Program-made: the position numbers and the translations under genes
Part shown: positions 21,479 through 32,640 of the stretch, in pieces
Numbering within the stretch: position 1 is the stretch's first letter
Layout: the number at the start of each line of letters is the position of its first letter
Notes under the pieces: model-generated
The model's database searches: none
What the model was told of the DNA's origin: nothing
What the model saw: only the letters and a program-made list of their open reading frames with translations
Assembly: GCA_050084515.1 (NCBI GenBank)
Contig: CM114271.1
Coordinates: 58,404,001-58,468,000, forward strand
Direction: 5' to 3'
Length of the DNA: 64,000 nt
Source of the DNA: Blasia pusilla
Taxonomy: Eukaryota > Marchantiophyta > Marchantiopsida > Blasiales

Positions 21479-21969
21479 TGTCACGTCTTTTAGGATAGAT
21501 CGGTGAGATCTAGTAGAGCGCCTTCGTGAGTAGTGGAGGATAAGCTCAACAGGTTAAGGATGACCTGCTGAGGCCCTGGGAAATCTGAGAGAGCAAGTTT
21601 CCCCTTTGTTTCGGCTCATTTGGAGCCATATTGAGGAACTTACTATTTTAGATAAGTACCATTTTGAGTATATGATAAATTTCTATTTTTGGTAAGTGGC
21701 CTTGACCTCCTACATCAGATCAAGAGCCAAGGAGGTGACTTGGGAGAATAGGTTAACATGGAGAGAGTTTGGGTGAGGGGAGGGGTATACCTCAAGGAGA
21801 GAGAGCTTGAGAGCTCATTCTCTTTTTGTTGAACCTCTTGGCATGAGGCGGCGGAGCTATGGTCCCTTGCCTTGTGAGTGTAACCCAAACCTTTCATTAG
21901 GAGAGTGGGTTTGGTTTGACATGAGAGAGAGTGCACACTTTTGAGAGCTACGGTGTGATATGGTGTAGA
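21479..21969 (+). repeat. 5' B repeat (LTR) of element 2
   Basis: 491 bp starting TGTCACGTCTTTTAGG, matching 28,149-28,640 throughout its length. The match stops abruptly after GGTGTAGA, where the 3' copy enters A and this copy enters the leader. The true end may lie some 20-30 bp further on, by comparison with the solo copy at 35.1-35.8 kb. Confidence 0.85.
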
Positions 21970-23339
21970 GAGAGCATGTAGCCTGTCGGTGCTCTCGGAA
22001 GCACCATGTAGCCTGCTGATTTGTATTTTTACAAGTTTTACATTTTGGTTGGGAGAAATCAGCGTGGAAGCGCTGCCAAATTTTGTGTAGGAGAAAGAGA
22101 TATTGGGCTTTACTATAGTCCTTGTAAGTTTTTACTGGAATGTCTAATTCTAAATATGTTTTGACGTTGCTGTAGATCGTGAAGCTTTGCACGTTGTGCA
22201 ACAAATGGTGCGTAATTTGGAATTGCGAGTAAAATGTTATGGTCAATCTTGCAAAATTCCCGTTTAGGGTGACAGTCAAAGTTGCCGTTGCCCAACGTTT
22301 CTTAGAGCTGCATTCGGCTGTTGTCTACCCTTTGGTTGCCATTTTTTCCATTACAAAGTGGAGGGTCTTCCACGACCACCATTGATTCTCTCACTTGCAC
22401 CGCCACCACATACTTTGGTTTGGCCGCCACCGTCATCGCAGTTTCGTCAACCACTAGTGATGGTAGATGACCTCTAGTTATGGTGTTTGAGTTTTGATTT
22501 CATGTTGCTATGTTGTGATTGGTAGCCGCTCGACGAAAATTGAGTACCATGCCATGACGCCCGTAGCCGCAATACGCCGCCGATTTCCGCGCCGTGCTGC
22601 TCGTGGCCGCACCGCACCGTCTCGATCGCGGAGCCGCACCGTCATTATGGAGCAGAGTGTGGGTTTATTATTGATTGAGGAGGGTATGCCTTCGAGTGCC
22701 GCATCCCACCATCGAGGGCCGTGCTGTTCCGTGCCGCCTACAACGCCGCACCTTTCCATTGGAAACGCACTGTCCATCAAGGAGTTTTAATCAACGTCAG
22801 TACGGGAGGAGTATGACTTGCTAATAGGTGGAGTTGTCTCCACGACCAAGTTGGGGTCAAGATTGCAGTTGCTGAGGAGCGACATCGACATGTGCTCAGG
22901 TTACCCATTCTCATCCTTTACCCTCCACGTGTGAGGGATTCTGGGATTTGGGTAGTTTATTTGGGGATATTGAGTGTGTGGATGCTGAGAGCATCATTTA
23001 TGTATGTGGTTTGGGGGACATAGACCTATGTGGGATGTCCAGAGTTGAGGGTAGGTTGTCGATGAGATGATAGCCTGGTCGATTTGCCACACCACGCCGC
23101 TTGTTGCCGCACGTTACACGTCTCGGGGAGGGAGAGTGTAAATCGAGTGCCCCATGTTTGGGATGAGTGATAAAGGGATTACTCGCGAGGTTGAGAGTGA
23201 TTGTGTGAGAGGGGCACGAGGGCCATCATGGCGTCCTTTCAGGATTTTGAGAGGTGAGGTAGTGGACCTGAGAGTAGTTGTGGAGGGTTTACCCGGAGTG
23301 GTGCGAGGTTTCGAGGGTCTCCACGCGAGAGATCACCTC
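21970..23339 (+). other. Element 2: leader
   Basis: About 1.4 kb without a recognised protein. It contains a near repeat (CATGTAGCCTG, twice near 21,974-22,018) around a small hairpin (GGTGCTCTCGGAAGCACC). The stretch 22,540-22,790 is rich in GCC/CGC and its open frames on both strands look incidental. No primer site is evident. Confidence 0.45.
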
Positions 23340-24017
23340 GATCTCCTTCTGTGTCATCTTCATACGAGGGGGAGCGTGTAGAGGAGTTTATGAGCACATC
23401 GCCACACATTGTGAGCAGTCCTACTAGTTGGGCGTACGAGATGGATGATCGGGGTAGAGGACCGCGTAGATTTTTAGGTACAATGGGCACGATTGAGTTG
23501 CACGATTTAATAGCAGAGTTTAGGAGTTAGTGCGACTCCCAGCGGGCCACGAACTCTAGAGAGTTCAACTCGTTTACAGCATGGAACGGTATGTTCCAGC
23601 TATTAGAGGGGCCGCCCATGGATGATTACCATAAGTTCTCTTAGAGATATGCACATGAGATCGAGGCGTGGAGGCTCTACTATGATCCACATTATGTGTC
23701 ATGGACAGAGCCGTTCTGAGATGAGGAGGAGGAGTAAGGAGAGGCTACTTCCTCTTCCACTACTGACATTTTAGGAGGGGTCACTCGCACATGAGCAATT
23801 GCACTGTCTGGTCGGGTTCGTCTCAGGTTGAACCATGTGGTTGAGTTCTTTGCTGAGTTGAGGTCGAGCTACTAGGGGGTATGGATGGAGAAGAAGCATC
23901 CACGACTTTGAGAGGCGCCCAGGTGAGAGTTTGCGTGAGGCTTACACTCGCTTGCGTTGGTTGATCAACGTCACTTAGGGGGTGATAGAGGCTCAGGCTA
24001 TCCAGTCATGATATGCG
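23340..24017 (+). pseudogene. Element 2: Gag capsid region (broken)
   Basis: Matches Gag of element 1: GPRRFLGTMGTIELHDLIAEF, FTAWNGMFQLLEGPPMDDYHKF and HEIEAWRLYYDPHYVS. Stops interrupt it: a TAG where element 1 has tryptophan (near 23,529), a TAG after HKFS, and a TGA. These are single C-to-T or G-to-A changes. A degenerate continuation runs on to the next open frame. Confidence 0.75.
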
Positions 24018-25097
24018 ATGCGGAGACGGCTGCGGGAGGGGGTGCTTCTTATGAACACCTCGTCTATGTCGAGAGATGATTTTAGGACTGCCGAGAACAT
24101 TGAGCGCAAAATGGCGGAGGAGAGCGTAGCCACCATGGGTTCCGGGCGAGAGCAGTCATGCTTGTCTGCACTATCTGTGCAGCAACGTGGACTCCAAGAT
24201 AGGTCGACTCTTGCACCACGAGCTCAAGGAGGATATCGGGAGGCCGTACCACAGAGACCTAAGCCTTCATATGCGGCTCAACAACAGCCGCCTACATTTA
24301 CTTGTTGGTCATGTGGTGGAGCCCATCATCAGCGTGATTGCACTCGTCAGGGTCATGGACGTGTGCCTCAGCATGGAGGAGGAGATGGTGCTGCACTTGG
24401 AGGTTATCAGTGTGACTATTGTCAGAAGTATGGTCATACACGCGCCAGATGTTTCAGCTTACATCCTAAGTTACGTCCGTATCGAGGGCCAGAAAGGGCA
24501 CCCGCCGAGGCTTTTCGGCTTGCCGCTACGCTATGTGAGCGTGGAGTTGGAGTTCCTACATCACGTTCAGACGTGATTGCAGAGGAGGTGATGGACCTGC
24601 CCTTGGAGCGGATGCTCGGGCCGTCCACGTCAGATTCATGGCAAGCTGCGGCTGCTAGGATGGCGGAGATGCCCGCGATAGAGCATGTCATAGCTTCTCC
24701 TGGTGTTGTGTTGCTCGATAACCGAGGAGTGGTCTTCCAGTTGGACAGTCCCAGAGGTAGAGCTTTTAGTCCGCAGTGCGTCTTGTTGGATTCAGGAGCG
24801 CAACCCCTGATGTTGGGGAAAGCGTCATTTAGAAGATTGGGCTTGACGAGAGCCGATGTGGAGCGTTGTCCATTTTGGATACAGACATCCTTGGGTGGAG
24901 CGAATACCACACAGTATATTACCCGACAGGAGGTCATGGTGAGGATTTTCCTGGGACATCCTACAGATGAATCCGTGGTGCGAGCCAAGGCGATAGTGAC
25001 TGATGTAGAGTCCTACAATGTCTTGTTGGTGGAGCAGTGTTATACCCAAAGGGGTTTTCCCTGGACTACTGGGAAGAGTGAGCGTCCTACAGACTAG
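24018..25097 (+). pseudogene. Element 2: Gag C-terminus, zinc knuckles and protease
   Basis: A 359-codon open frame, the longest in the window. It begins with the Gag C-terminal helices (RLREGVLLMNTSSMS), then two zinc knuckles, CWSCGGAHHQRDC (C-x2-C-x3-H-x4-C) and CDYCQKYGHTRARC (C-x2-C-x4-H-x4-C), a linker, and a retropepsin core with LLDSGAQPLMLGKASFRRLGL (catalytic DSG) followed by a second strand region (VRAKAIVTDVESYNVLL). Protease motifs are intact; Gag and Pol appear to share one frame in this family. The start codon of the frame is internal to the original Gag and has no special meaning. Confidence 0.88.
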
Positions 25098-25545
25098 GAT
25101 GACAATCGGGTGATAGGCGCCTTAGCTCATTATCCGTTTGATTCACATGTGCAGTGATCGAGCAACAACCAGGAGAGATGGCGAACTTAGCAGCATTTAG
25201 GAGTGCCATCACTTGGCCTAGTGATTTGATTGAGGGACATGCCCTTGCAGAGGATACTCCCGTTCCTAAAATTTCTATGGAGAGGAGTGTTATGGTAGCC
25301 GCATCATTCCGTGGAGGAGAGGTGCCGCTGTGGGGCTCAACTGAGGAGCTTCGACGATTGGCAAATGAGCACGTGCAAACCGCGTGGAGCGAGGCATTTG
25401 CATCGGAGCATGATGGATCTGAGGCACCCGAGGTAGCAAGGAGTGCTACAATGACACCCTTGGATACCACACCCATTGTGTGGTGTACCCCGGAGGAGGG
25501 TATTCAAGTGTTAGATATGTTTGGAGGGATAAGGATCTCGTTAGC
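25098..25545 (+). pseudogene. Element 2: spacer and first part of the methyltransferase-like domain
   Basis: Follows the protease in another frame: AITWPSDLIEGHALAED, then DTTPIVW and VLDMFGGI (motif I of C5 methyltransferases). The domain is cut off about 20 residues later at the inversion breakpoint, so motifs IV to X are missing. Confidence 0.65.
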
Positions 25546-26780
25546 TGTTGTACTTCGTCTCTATAGCATTGTTTGAGCGGAGAGCGTAAACCACCACGAA
25601 CTCTCTACCCTCATCATCATGCTGGGTGAGCACCGCTCCAAGCCCCAACATGCTCCAATATGTGTGCAACTGGAAAGGACACCCTCTGATTGGTCTCCTC
25701 AAGATGGGCACGGACGTCAACCTGTCCTTGAGCAACTAAAATGCTCGCTCATGCGCATCCCCCAGTCCCACTCGTGATCCACCTTAGTCAGCAAGGTCAG
25801 CGACTTTGCAATCAAACTGAATCCCTTGACGTACCGCCAATAGAAGTTTGCCAATCCCATGAATGCGCGAACATGGCTCACATCTATAGGGCGTGGAATG
25901 CATGAGATAGCCTCTACCTTTGTCTCCTGAACACCAAGGCCCCCTGGGTATATTGTATGATCCAGGTACTCAATCTGGTCGTAGAATAACTTGCACTTGC
26001 CTGAATGAAGCTTCAACCCATGTAATTGCAATCGTCGAAATACCTCCTCTAGATGTCACTCATGATCCTCAACTATGGCGCTAAAGACTACGATGTCATC
26101 AATATAACACCTAGCAAAATCTAGACCAGCCAAGATCCTATCCATGTCCCTTTGAAACTCATCCAGGGCGTTCTTTGACCCAAATGGTAAGAAACGCCAC
26201 TCGCTCAAACAATCCTTCTCGTGATGATCGATGCCCCAAAATTTGGTCTTCTGCTTGTCCTCCAATCTGATAGGCAGCTAATGATATTCGGATCGCAAAT
26301 CCAATGAACTGAAGACCTTTGCCTGACCAATCGCATCAAAGATCTCCTCATGGGTGGGCATGGTATGCTTATCAGACTTCGTATGCTGATTGATATGTCG
26401 GTAATCCCCACACATCCGCCTATCCGTCCAGTTGCCATGCACATCCTTCTTGGCACGCATGACGATGGAAGATGCATACTCCCCATGCGACATCTCCACT
26501 TGTCCTACTCCGACCAAGTCCTGGCTCCTACTCTGAGTCAGAGCCCTCTCCATATCACTGTACCTATAGGATCGTCGGAAGATCGGCGTATCACTCGACA
26601 ACTCAATGCGGATCCCCGGTCCCTTCAGCATACCCAAATACTCCATGCTTAACGCAAAGCAACTCCTATAACTCATGAGGAACTAATGTATTCGACGCCG
26701 CTCTCCTCTTGTCAACTTAGGGCCCATATCTAGCTCCCAAGTCTCCATCGTGAGTACGGTAGGATCTCCGGCGCGGATAT
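25541..26780 (-). pseudogene. Element 2: inverted RT and RNase H block
   Basis: On the minus strand inside an otherwise plus-strand element. Reading right to left: METWELDMGPKLTRGERRR linker, GPGIRIELSSDTPIFRRSYR, MRAKKDVHGN, RMCGDYRHINQHT, FSSLDLRSEYH, FLPFGSKNALDEFQRDMD, CYIDDIVVFS (YIDD), KCKLFYDQIEYLDH, GLANFYWRYVKGFS, then RNase H (PFQLHTYWSMLGLGAVLTQHDDE; the catalytic D of HTDW is Y here) ending at YALRSNNAIETKYNS. Sequence expected on both sides (rest of the methyltransferase domain, rest of RNase H and integrase N-terminus) is missing. The block was therefore inverted with loss at both edges. Confidence 0.88.
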
Positions 26781-26786
26781 CGGTGG

Positions 26787-27833
26787 TTGCTATGGTGCAA
26801 CCCCGTCTCGAACAACAACACGGAGCATCACAGTCGTTATGTGTTGGTGATCGTCAAGCACTTCTCGGAGTGGATCGATTTGGTTGCATTTCTTGACAAA
26901 GCGAGTGAGGGAGTAGCTTATGCCTTCCTTAACAGAGTGTTGAGTCATTATGGCGCGCTGGCTGAGGTGTTGACAGACCATGGTACGGAGTTTCGTGATG
27001 AGTTCCAGGCCTTGTGTGATCAGGCGCTGATCGACCATCGCACGACTTTGCGAGATCATCCTAAGGCGGATGGATTAGCAGAAAGATTTGTGTAGATGGT
27101 GAAGAGGGTTTTACACAAGTATGGCTTGTAGAGAGGTCACCTAGGAGATTGGGACCTCCAGTTGCCCTAGTTGGCGATGGGATACAGATTCAGCAAACAG
27201 ACATCCTTAGCGTCTTTTTCACCATACTTGCTACTTTATGGCCAAGAGCCAGATTTACTTGTGGCCATTCGTCGAGATGCAGGTGAGGTGCTGGACCTTG
27301 ATGACCCAGATGTATGGATGCGAGCATGTTCTCAAAGGGCTCAGTTATTTTGGAGAGTGATGCCCATGGCATTCGAGAACTTGGCGATTGCGCAACATCG
27401 GGATACGTTGAGGTATGCGAGTATTCGGGGTGGTGGTTATCGACCAACTATCCAGAGGTTTCATCAGGGAGATTATGTCTACTTGCAGAAGATGGCACCC
27501 ACGACGTTGGATGTGACTGCAGGGCGCACTATCCTGAGAGTGCGTGACGTCTTGTCATCCGGTGTTTTCTTACTGGAGGGACACAATGGTATGGTATGGA
27601 AGGACCATGTGCGTAATTGTGGGCCATGTCGCCTTCCTAATATTGATGGTATAGTAGATCCGAGCTTAGCAGTAGTTCCTACAGGCTTGCGTTGTATGTT
27701 GTGTGGTTCTGCCCGTTGTGCGACCACGATGCTAGTTTGTGATGGATGTTCGAGAGGTTGGCATATGGCATGTCTGACGCCACTTCTCACTAGGGTTCCA
27801 CGGGGAAAATGGATGTGTCCCAGATGTACATAG
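26787..27833 (+). pseudogene. Element 2: integrase core and PHD finger
   Basis: Starts within the integrase catalytic core at SRYVLVIVKHFSEW, then VLTDHGTEFRDEF (second DDE aspartate) and DHPKADGLAERFV (the catalytic glutamate). Three TAG stops follow (27,093, 27,129 and 27,168), two of them at positions where glutamine is expected. A 220-codon frame then runs through FSPYLLLYGQEP, the DYVYLQ and TILRV tail motifs, and a PHD finger (CMLC...CDGC...GWHMAC...WMCPRC) to the stop at 27,833. The PHD finger keeps all eight zinc ligands. Confidence 0.88.
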
Positions 27834-28021
27834 AGGAGATACTAGATAGGTTTTGATTCCAACTTTTTCTGTGACATGGATGATAGGAAGGCAACTAACG
27901 ATGGGGCCACATGAGCATGCAGCCTTTATGCTCTTAGCGTCCTAAAGATGTATGTCGTGGTAGGTAGGGATAGATGGCTATCTGGAGTTAGAGGGACCTA
28001 ACGACCATCTGGGGGGCGACT

Positions 28022-28146
28022 GGAGATATTTTGGTACTTCTCGCGTCTATGTTTGGATGCCATTAGTTAGCATGGGATCGTGCGTGTTTGTGTGTGTGTT
28101 CGGTGAGAGCAATGTATGTTTTGTAGCGATGTGTATGCGCTTGACA
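28022..28146 (+). repeat. Internal repeat A' of element 2
   Basis: Last 125 bp of the internal region, starting GGAGATATTTTGGTAC and ending CGCTTGACA, two bases (GT) before the 3' B repeat. Its last 62 bp recur at 28,641-28,702 and all 125 bp are matched in the solo copy at 35,253 down to 35,127. It corresponds in position to A' of element 1. Confidence 0.82.
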
Positions 28147-28148
28147 GT

Positions 28149-28640
28149 TGTCACGTCTTTTAGGATAAATCGATGAGATCTAGTAGAGCGCATTCGTGAG
28201 TTGTGGAGGACAGGCTCAGCAGGTTAAGGATGACCTGTTGAGGCCCCGGGAAACCTGAGAGAGCAGGTTTCCCCTTCATTTCGGCTCATTTGGAGCCATA
28301 TTGAGGAACTTACTATTTTAGATAAGTATTATTTTGAGTATATGATTGATTCTTATTTTTGGTAAGTGTCCCTTGACCTCCTATATCAGGTCAAGAGCCA
28401 AGGAGGTGACTTGGGAGAGTAGTTTAACATGGAGAGAGCTTGGGTGAGGGTAGGGGTATACCTCAAGGAGAGAAAGCTTAAAAGCACATTCTCTCTTTGT
28501 TGAACCTCTTGGCATGAGGCGGCGGAGCTATGGTCCCTTGCCTTGTGAGTGTAACCCAAGCCTCTCATTAGGAGAGTGGGTTTGGTTTGACATGAGAGAG
28601 AGTGCACACCTTGGAGAGCTATAGTGTGAGATGGTGTAGA
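28149..28640 (+). repeat. 3' B repeat (LTR) of element 2
   Basis: 492 bp beginning TGTCACGTC, matching the 5' copy with scattered differences. It ends at GGTGTAGA where the A repeat begins. Confidence 0.85.
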
Positions 28641-28702
28641 TGTTTGTGTGTGTGTACGGTGATAGCGATGTATGTTGTGTAGCAATGTGTATGCGCACGA
28701 CA
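28641..28702 (+). repeat. Terminal repeat A of element 2
   Basis: 62 bp directly after the 3' B repeat, about 55 of 62 positions identical to 28,085-28,146, ending GCGCACGACA. The first part of A present in the solo copy is missing here. The 5' B repeat is not followed by any A. Confidence 0.8.
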
Positions 28703-31700
28703 AGGGCTCTATTTATAAAATTGCAATCATAACTCATTTTAAATAAATCCCAACAAGCCACTTGATTCCTTAAGCCAAACCTTCAAAAACTCTAAGTTAA
28801 ATTTAAAATATTATTTTTAGATTTCCCAAGTATTTGCAATTTTTTATTTTAACTCAAATAAACTTATAAAATATTTATTTCCATTATGCATCGGAGAAAT
28901 CTGAACATTTTCTTCCTTAATAGATCTTGAAATATACTTCTCGTGTGTTCTTATCCACATCGACATCCATCTACAATCTACTTCATTATCCATATCCATA
29001 CAACACATACCATCAATCTTCTTAACATACAATAGGATTCATATAAAGTTGAAATATGAAACATGGCCACGTATACATCGTGGGTACAAGTGATTTTCAA
29101 ATCACATCTTACCTTAGTTGTCATAGAATTCAAACTCTAACACTCCACCTCCCACCAAACCCAGTAGATTGAATATTCTAGAGGCTCAATATGTGAAAGA
29201 TGGCTCTTTAAAGTCATATCCTCTCTTCATGTATTCTTGAAAAAAAAGCAATAAAAAAGTTCCTCTCCAAATTTGTAAGTCGTCGCATCACACTTTCAAT
29301 CTTGCTTGAATCCTTATTCAATGGTTTTATGAAATTTGTTTCTATCTGAAACTTGGAGTAGAATTAGAAGATATGGTTTATAAGCCAAATAGTTTAGATC
29401 TCAACTTTAGTGCATAAGAAATACACTTGGGTGCCAAAGAAAAAGCTTCACAATAATTAAACATACATGGAAGTTTCAATACAGGAAAATACATCAACAA
29501 AGTTTTGAAATTTTGAACAATAAAAGAATGGCAAACAGAAACAAAACAAAACTCTAGATAGAAAAGATAAGTTATTTCACCATTAGACAAAGAAGGCACA
29601 TCATGCTAGATTATTTGAGAAAAAATAGTCATTATTGATAAGACAATTAATAAATATATGTTATTAACAGTTAATGATTTCTTGAAGACATTCCTCATAG
29701 ATCTTCATGGTATAGAAAATCGAACCTTCAACTATTGTAAACCACAAACAAGTTTATGGATAACATCTTGTTTGTATCTTAATACTCATATGGATGTATT
29801 TTATGTGCTACTATAAGTCATCAATTTCTTTTATTGAAAGTACTAGATGATCCACATACAATACACTAATTTTAAAATGATCAAAAAAAAAAATTTCTCA
29901 TTATGTATATATTTGATTATCCTTTTCACATCTTCACTTAATATCTCATGCCTATCTATTCATTCCAATAAATAAATAACTTTCAATCCTTTACCCTTAA
30001 TTGTAAAGAATGAACCCCACTCCTTCACCTTCCATATTTCATCATAAATAAACCCTTTCACTCTAAACTAATTATTTTTCCTTCCATAATTAGTTTGTTA
30101 ATCTCATATGTAAAATTTATTTCAAGTGAATGAAAAATACCCCCAAAACCTCCCTTTTTACGCTCCCCCTTTCTTTTTTGGAATTATAAACACATAAGAA
30201 TAAGCTTACAAAAATCCATCGCTTTTAATATTACTAAATATAAATTTTCTCTCCCTTTCCTTCTTAAATCTTTTCCTGTTGGCATACCTTTTCCTTGGTA
30301 CACATGAATCTGCCTACGAAACCATACATTTATTTTCTTGTGGCTACTTATTTTTAAACCATAACATGTGTCCTTCAATGAATCTAGCAATCTTCAAAAA
30401 ACATGTTTCATTTATAGAATCTATTGTTATTTTATTTCTATAATTTTTGTATAGATGAAGTGGGAGAATCTCACAATTCATATGTTATTTGTCATACAAA
30501 TTTTTAATTATAAAACTACTATAGATCTTTTATTTAAGCATCTCAAACATGGATTTGTGAATGAATAAGTGGAAATGAAAATATTAATTAGAACCTAATA
30601 ATTTGTAGTATTTTAAAATGATTTATAGCACCGTTTAATCATTTTCTCCTCTTTCCAATAGTTATAGTCACACAAAATAACCCCAAACTTGGTACTTGTA
30701 GAAGTAGTACATTCTTTGTTAGGACACCGAAGTTGAGGAAATTAATGAAATAATTGGAAAACTCAATATCCGTGTAAGGAATCCCTAGTAGATGCCTCTT
30801 TTGATCAAGTATTGACTTGTAGTCATCAAATCTTAGAAAAAAAATTTACATCAATGACCTCTTCCAAATGAATGCAAACATACGCCTTAATCCATAACAC
30901 GATATTCAGAGAGTGCTCCCCTCCTTGTAAAGGCAATATAGTTAGGAAGATTAGTAACTCAATTGAAGTACCCTAATGTTGGTATAAATTAAGAAATCCC
31001 GTGTCAAACCCTCTCTTCCTTCTAGTCTTATATATTTTTATCTCATAATAGGTTGGATGATTTTTTCTTTATATCAATGACCTCTTTCCATGGGTTACCA
31101 ATATGCATTGTAACCACAAACAAGGTAGCGAGTGATGTACTCCATTGACTAATTATCCATTGTCTCGAGAAATCTTTTGTCTAGAAACAGGTTAAAGGAA
31201 AGTTAATCATATACCAAGAGGGGAAGGACGAAATCCATGGAAAAAATTTGAAAATGTATTATGACAATCTGCATAAAATCCCTAAGTAGGCCATCAAAGA
31301 TACGGTATTTTGTTTTTGCAATCCAATTGGAGCACCCTAATATTGATGAAAAAAAATTCCGTTTTAAAGTCCTCTTTGTGGTAAAGTATTGATTTTTATA
31401 TTTCGGAATTTTGGATTCGGAGAGGAATATTTTATTAATAAACTTTTTAAATAAATTACAATCACACACCACAACCTCAAAATAGAATACCCAAATAGGT
31501 ATTTGTTCCTTATTATTACAACAACAACAAAAACAAAAAAGATATGGTAATTGGTGATCCAATTGGGATCCTCTAACATTTATTCCCAAAAATCCAAGTT
31601 CAACTCTCTTTTGCTCCAATATTACTGTTCATGCCATAAAATATTAGAGTAAAATAGTAATATTGAGCTTGTTCAATGGTTTCGTGTAGTGTAAATCCAT

Positions 31701-32159
31701 ATGTAATACCATGTATGTACTTTATTCTTTATTGATGTAATTTGTGTCTAATCAAAATTTTGTAATATTTGTAAAAAAATTGACATTACAAGCCTCTCCC
31801 TAAATCAATATTTAATTGAAAAATGTGAGAATTGCGAGTAAACTATTACTGATGACATCTTTTACTTATGGAGAAAATTTCCATTTTATCATGAGAAAAT
31901 CCCTCAAAGAATACAAGGAAGGGCAACATGCAACATCCTAAGAAATGAAGGAGGCAATAAATTTAGAAAGAAGAAGACAACAAGCTATATAATTAATAGT
32001 GTGAAGCAAATGTGACACTAATACTAATGATTGTTTAGATACGAGTGGACAATAAGATAAATGACCACCAACCACTTCCACTAGATGTACCAACCAAAAT
32101 GCATATACATGTTTTAATACTATCAAGACAGATTATTAAGAACAAACGGTAACAATAAA
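28703..32159. other. AT-rich region without recognised genes
   Basis: About 3.5 kb of AT-rich sequence with only short open frames and homopolymer runs. No retroelement protein motif or repeat with a partner in the window is recognised. Confidence 0.5.
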
Positions 32160-32640
32160 ACTAGAAGGACTACAATGAAGGACGGGTTGATGATTATCAA
32201 GGGAATGGTAAGCACAAGTTTTCAAGAAAATTCTCTCAAATTCTACACTTATGCTATTCCCTCTCTAATCACATCATGGGTCATCATTTGTTCTCCAACA
32301 TGTGCACATCAAAGAATGTGGATACCCACTGTATTAATGGATTCCTCAGATACACAATTAGGCATTTCCTAGAAAACAAGGATCAAGAAATCCGAAGTGT
32401 AACCGTTGAGTTATCACAAATTTTCTCTAGAGAAGATGAAATGGAAGAATAATAGGATTTGTAGTAAGTCAAACTCCTGCTCTTGAACCTGCATGTGAAC
32501 AAATGAGCTTGACGAATGTCGGAGATTGCCTTTGAGAAAATGCTGGAAATTTTGTTTTGGTGCAAACCATAGGAGATAAATTATTGAAGTCGATCAAACC
32601 CTTTTATAACCAATTAATTGACTTGATCATTCAATGAATT
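32160..32640 (-). pseudogene. Second relic of the non-LTR element (3' end)
   Basis: On the plus strand this stretch follows the order of 120-890 of the window: a GGACTAC.A..AAGG.. start, CTCTCTAAT.ACATCATG, TGTTCTCC.ACATGTGCACATC, ATTCGGCA-like and GAAGATGAAATGGAAGAATAA. It is diverged and lacks the middle of the nuclease (the part from about 225 to 515). So at least two copies of this non-LTR family exist within 33 kb. Confidence 0.7.

Larger units (their letters stand above)
21479..28702 (+). mobile_element. Element 2: PHD-finger Ty3/gypsy retrotransposon with inverted RT block
   Basis: Plus-strand relative of element 1: 5' B repeat, leader, gag, zinc knuckles, protease, start of the methyltransferase-like domain, an inverted RT/RNase H block, integrase core, PHD finger, A', B and A. 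It is older than element 1: gag has several stops and the B repeats differ at many positions. No clean target duplication is seen (AGAT before the left end, AGGG after the right end). It differs from element 1 enough to be a separate subfamily. Confidence 0.88.

Noticed and set aside
22494-22790. Open frames on both strands in the GCC-rich part of the element 2 leader
   Set aside because: Mirror frames of about 90-98 codons caused by GC-rich composition; no similarity to Gag, and located upstream of the Gag region.
21475-28706. Target-site duplication for element 2
   Set aside because: AGAT on the left and AGGG on the right agree only in two bases; not enough to claim.
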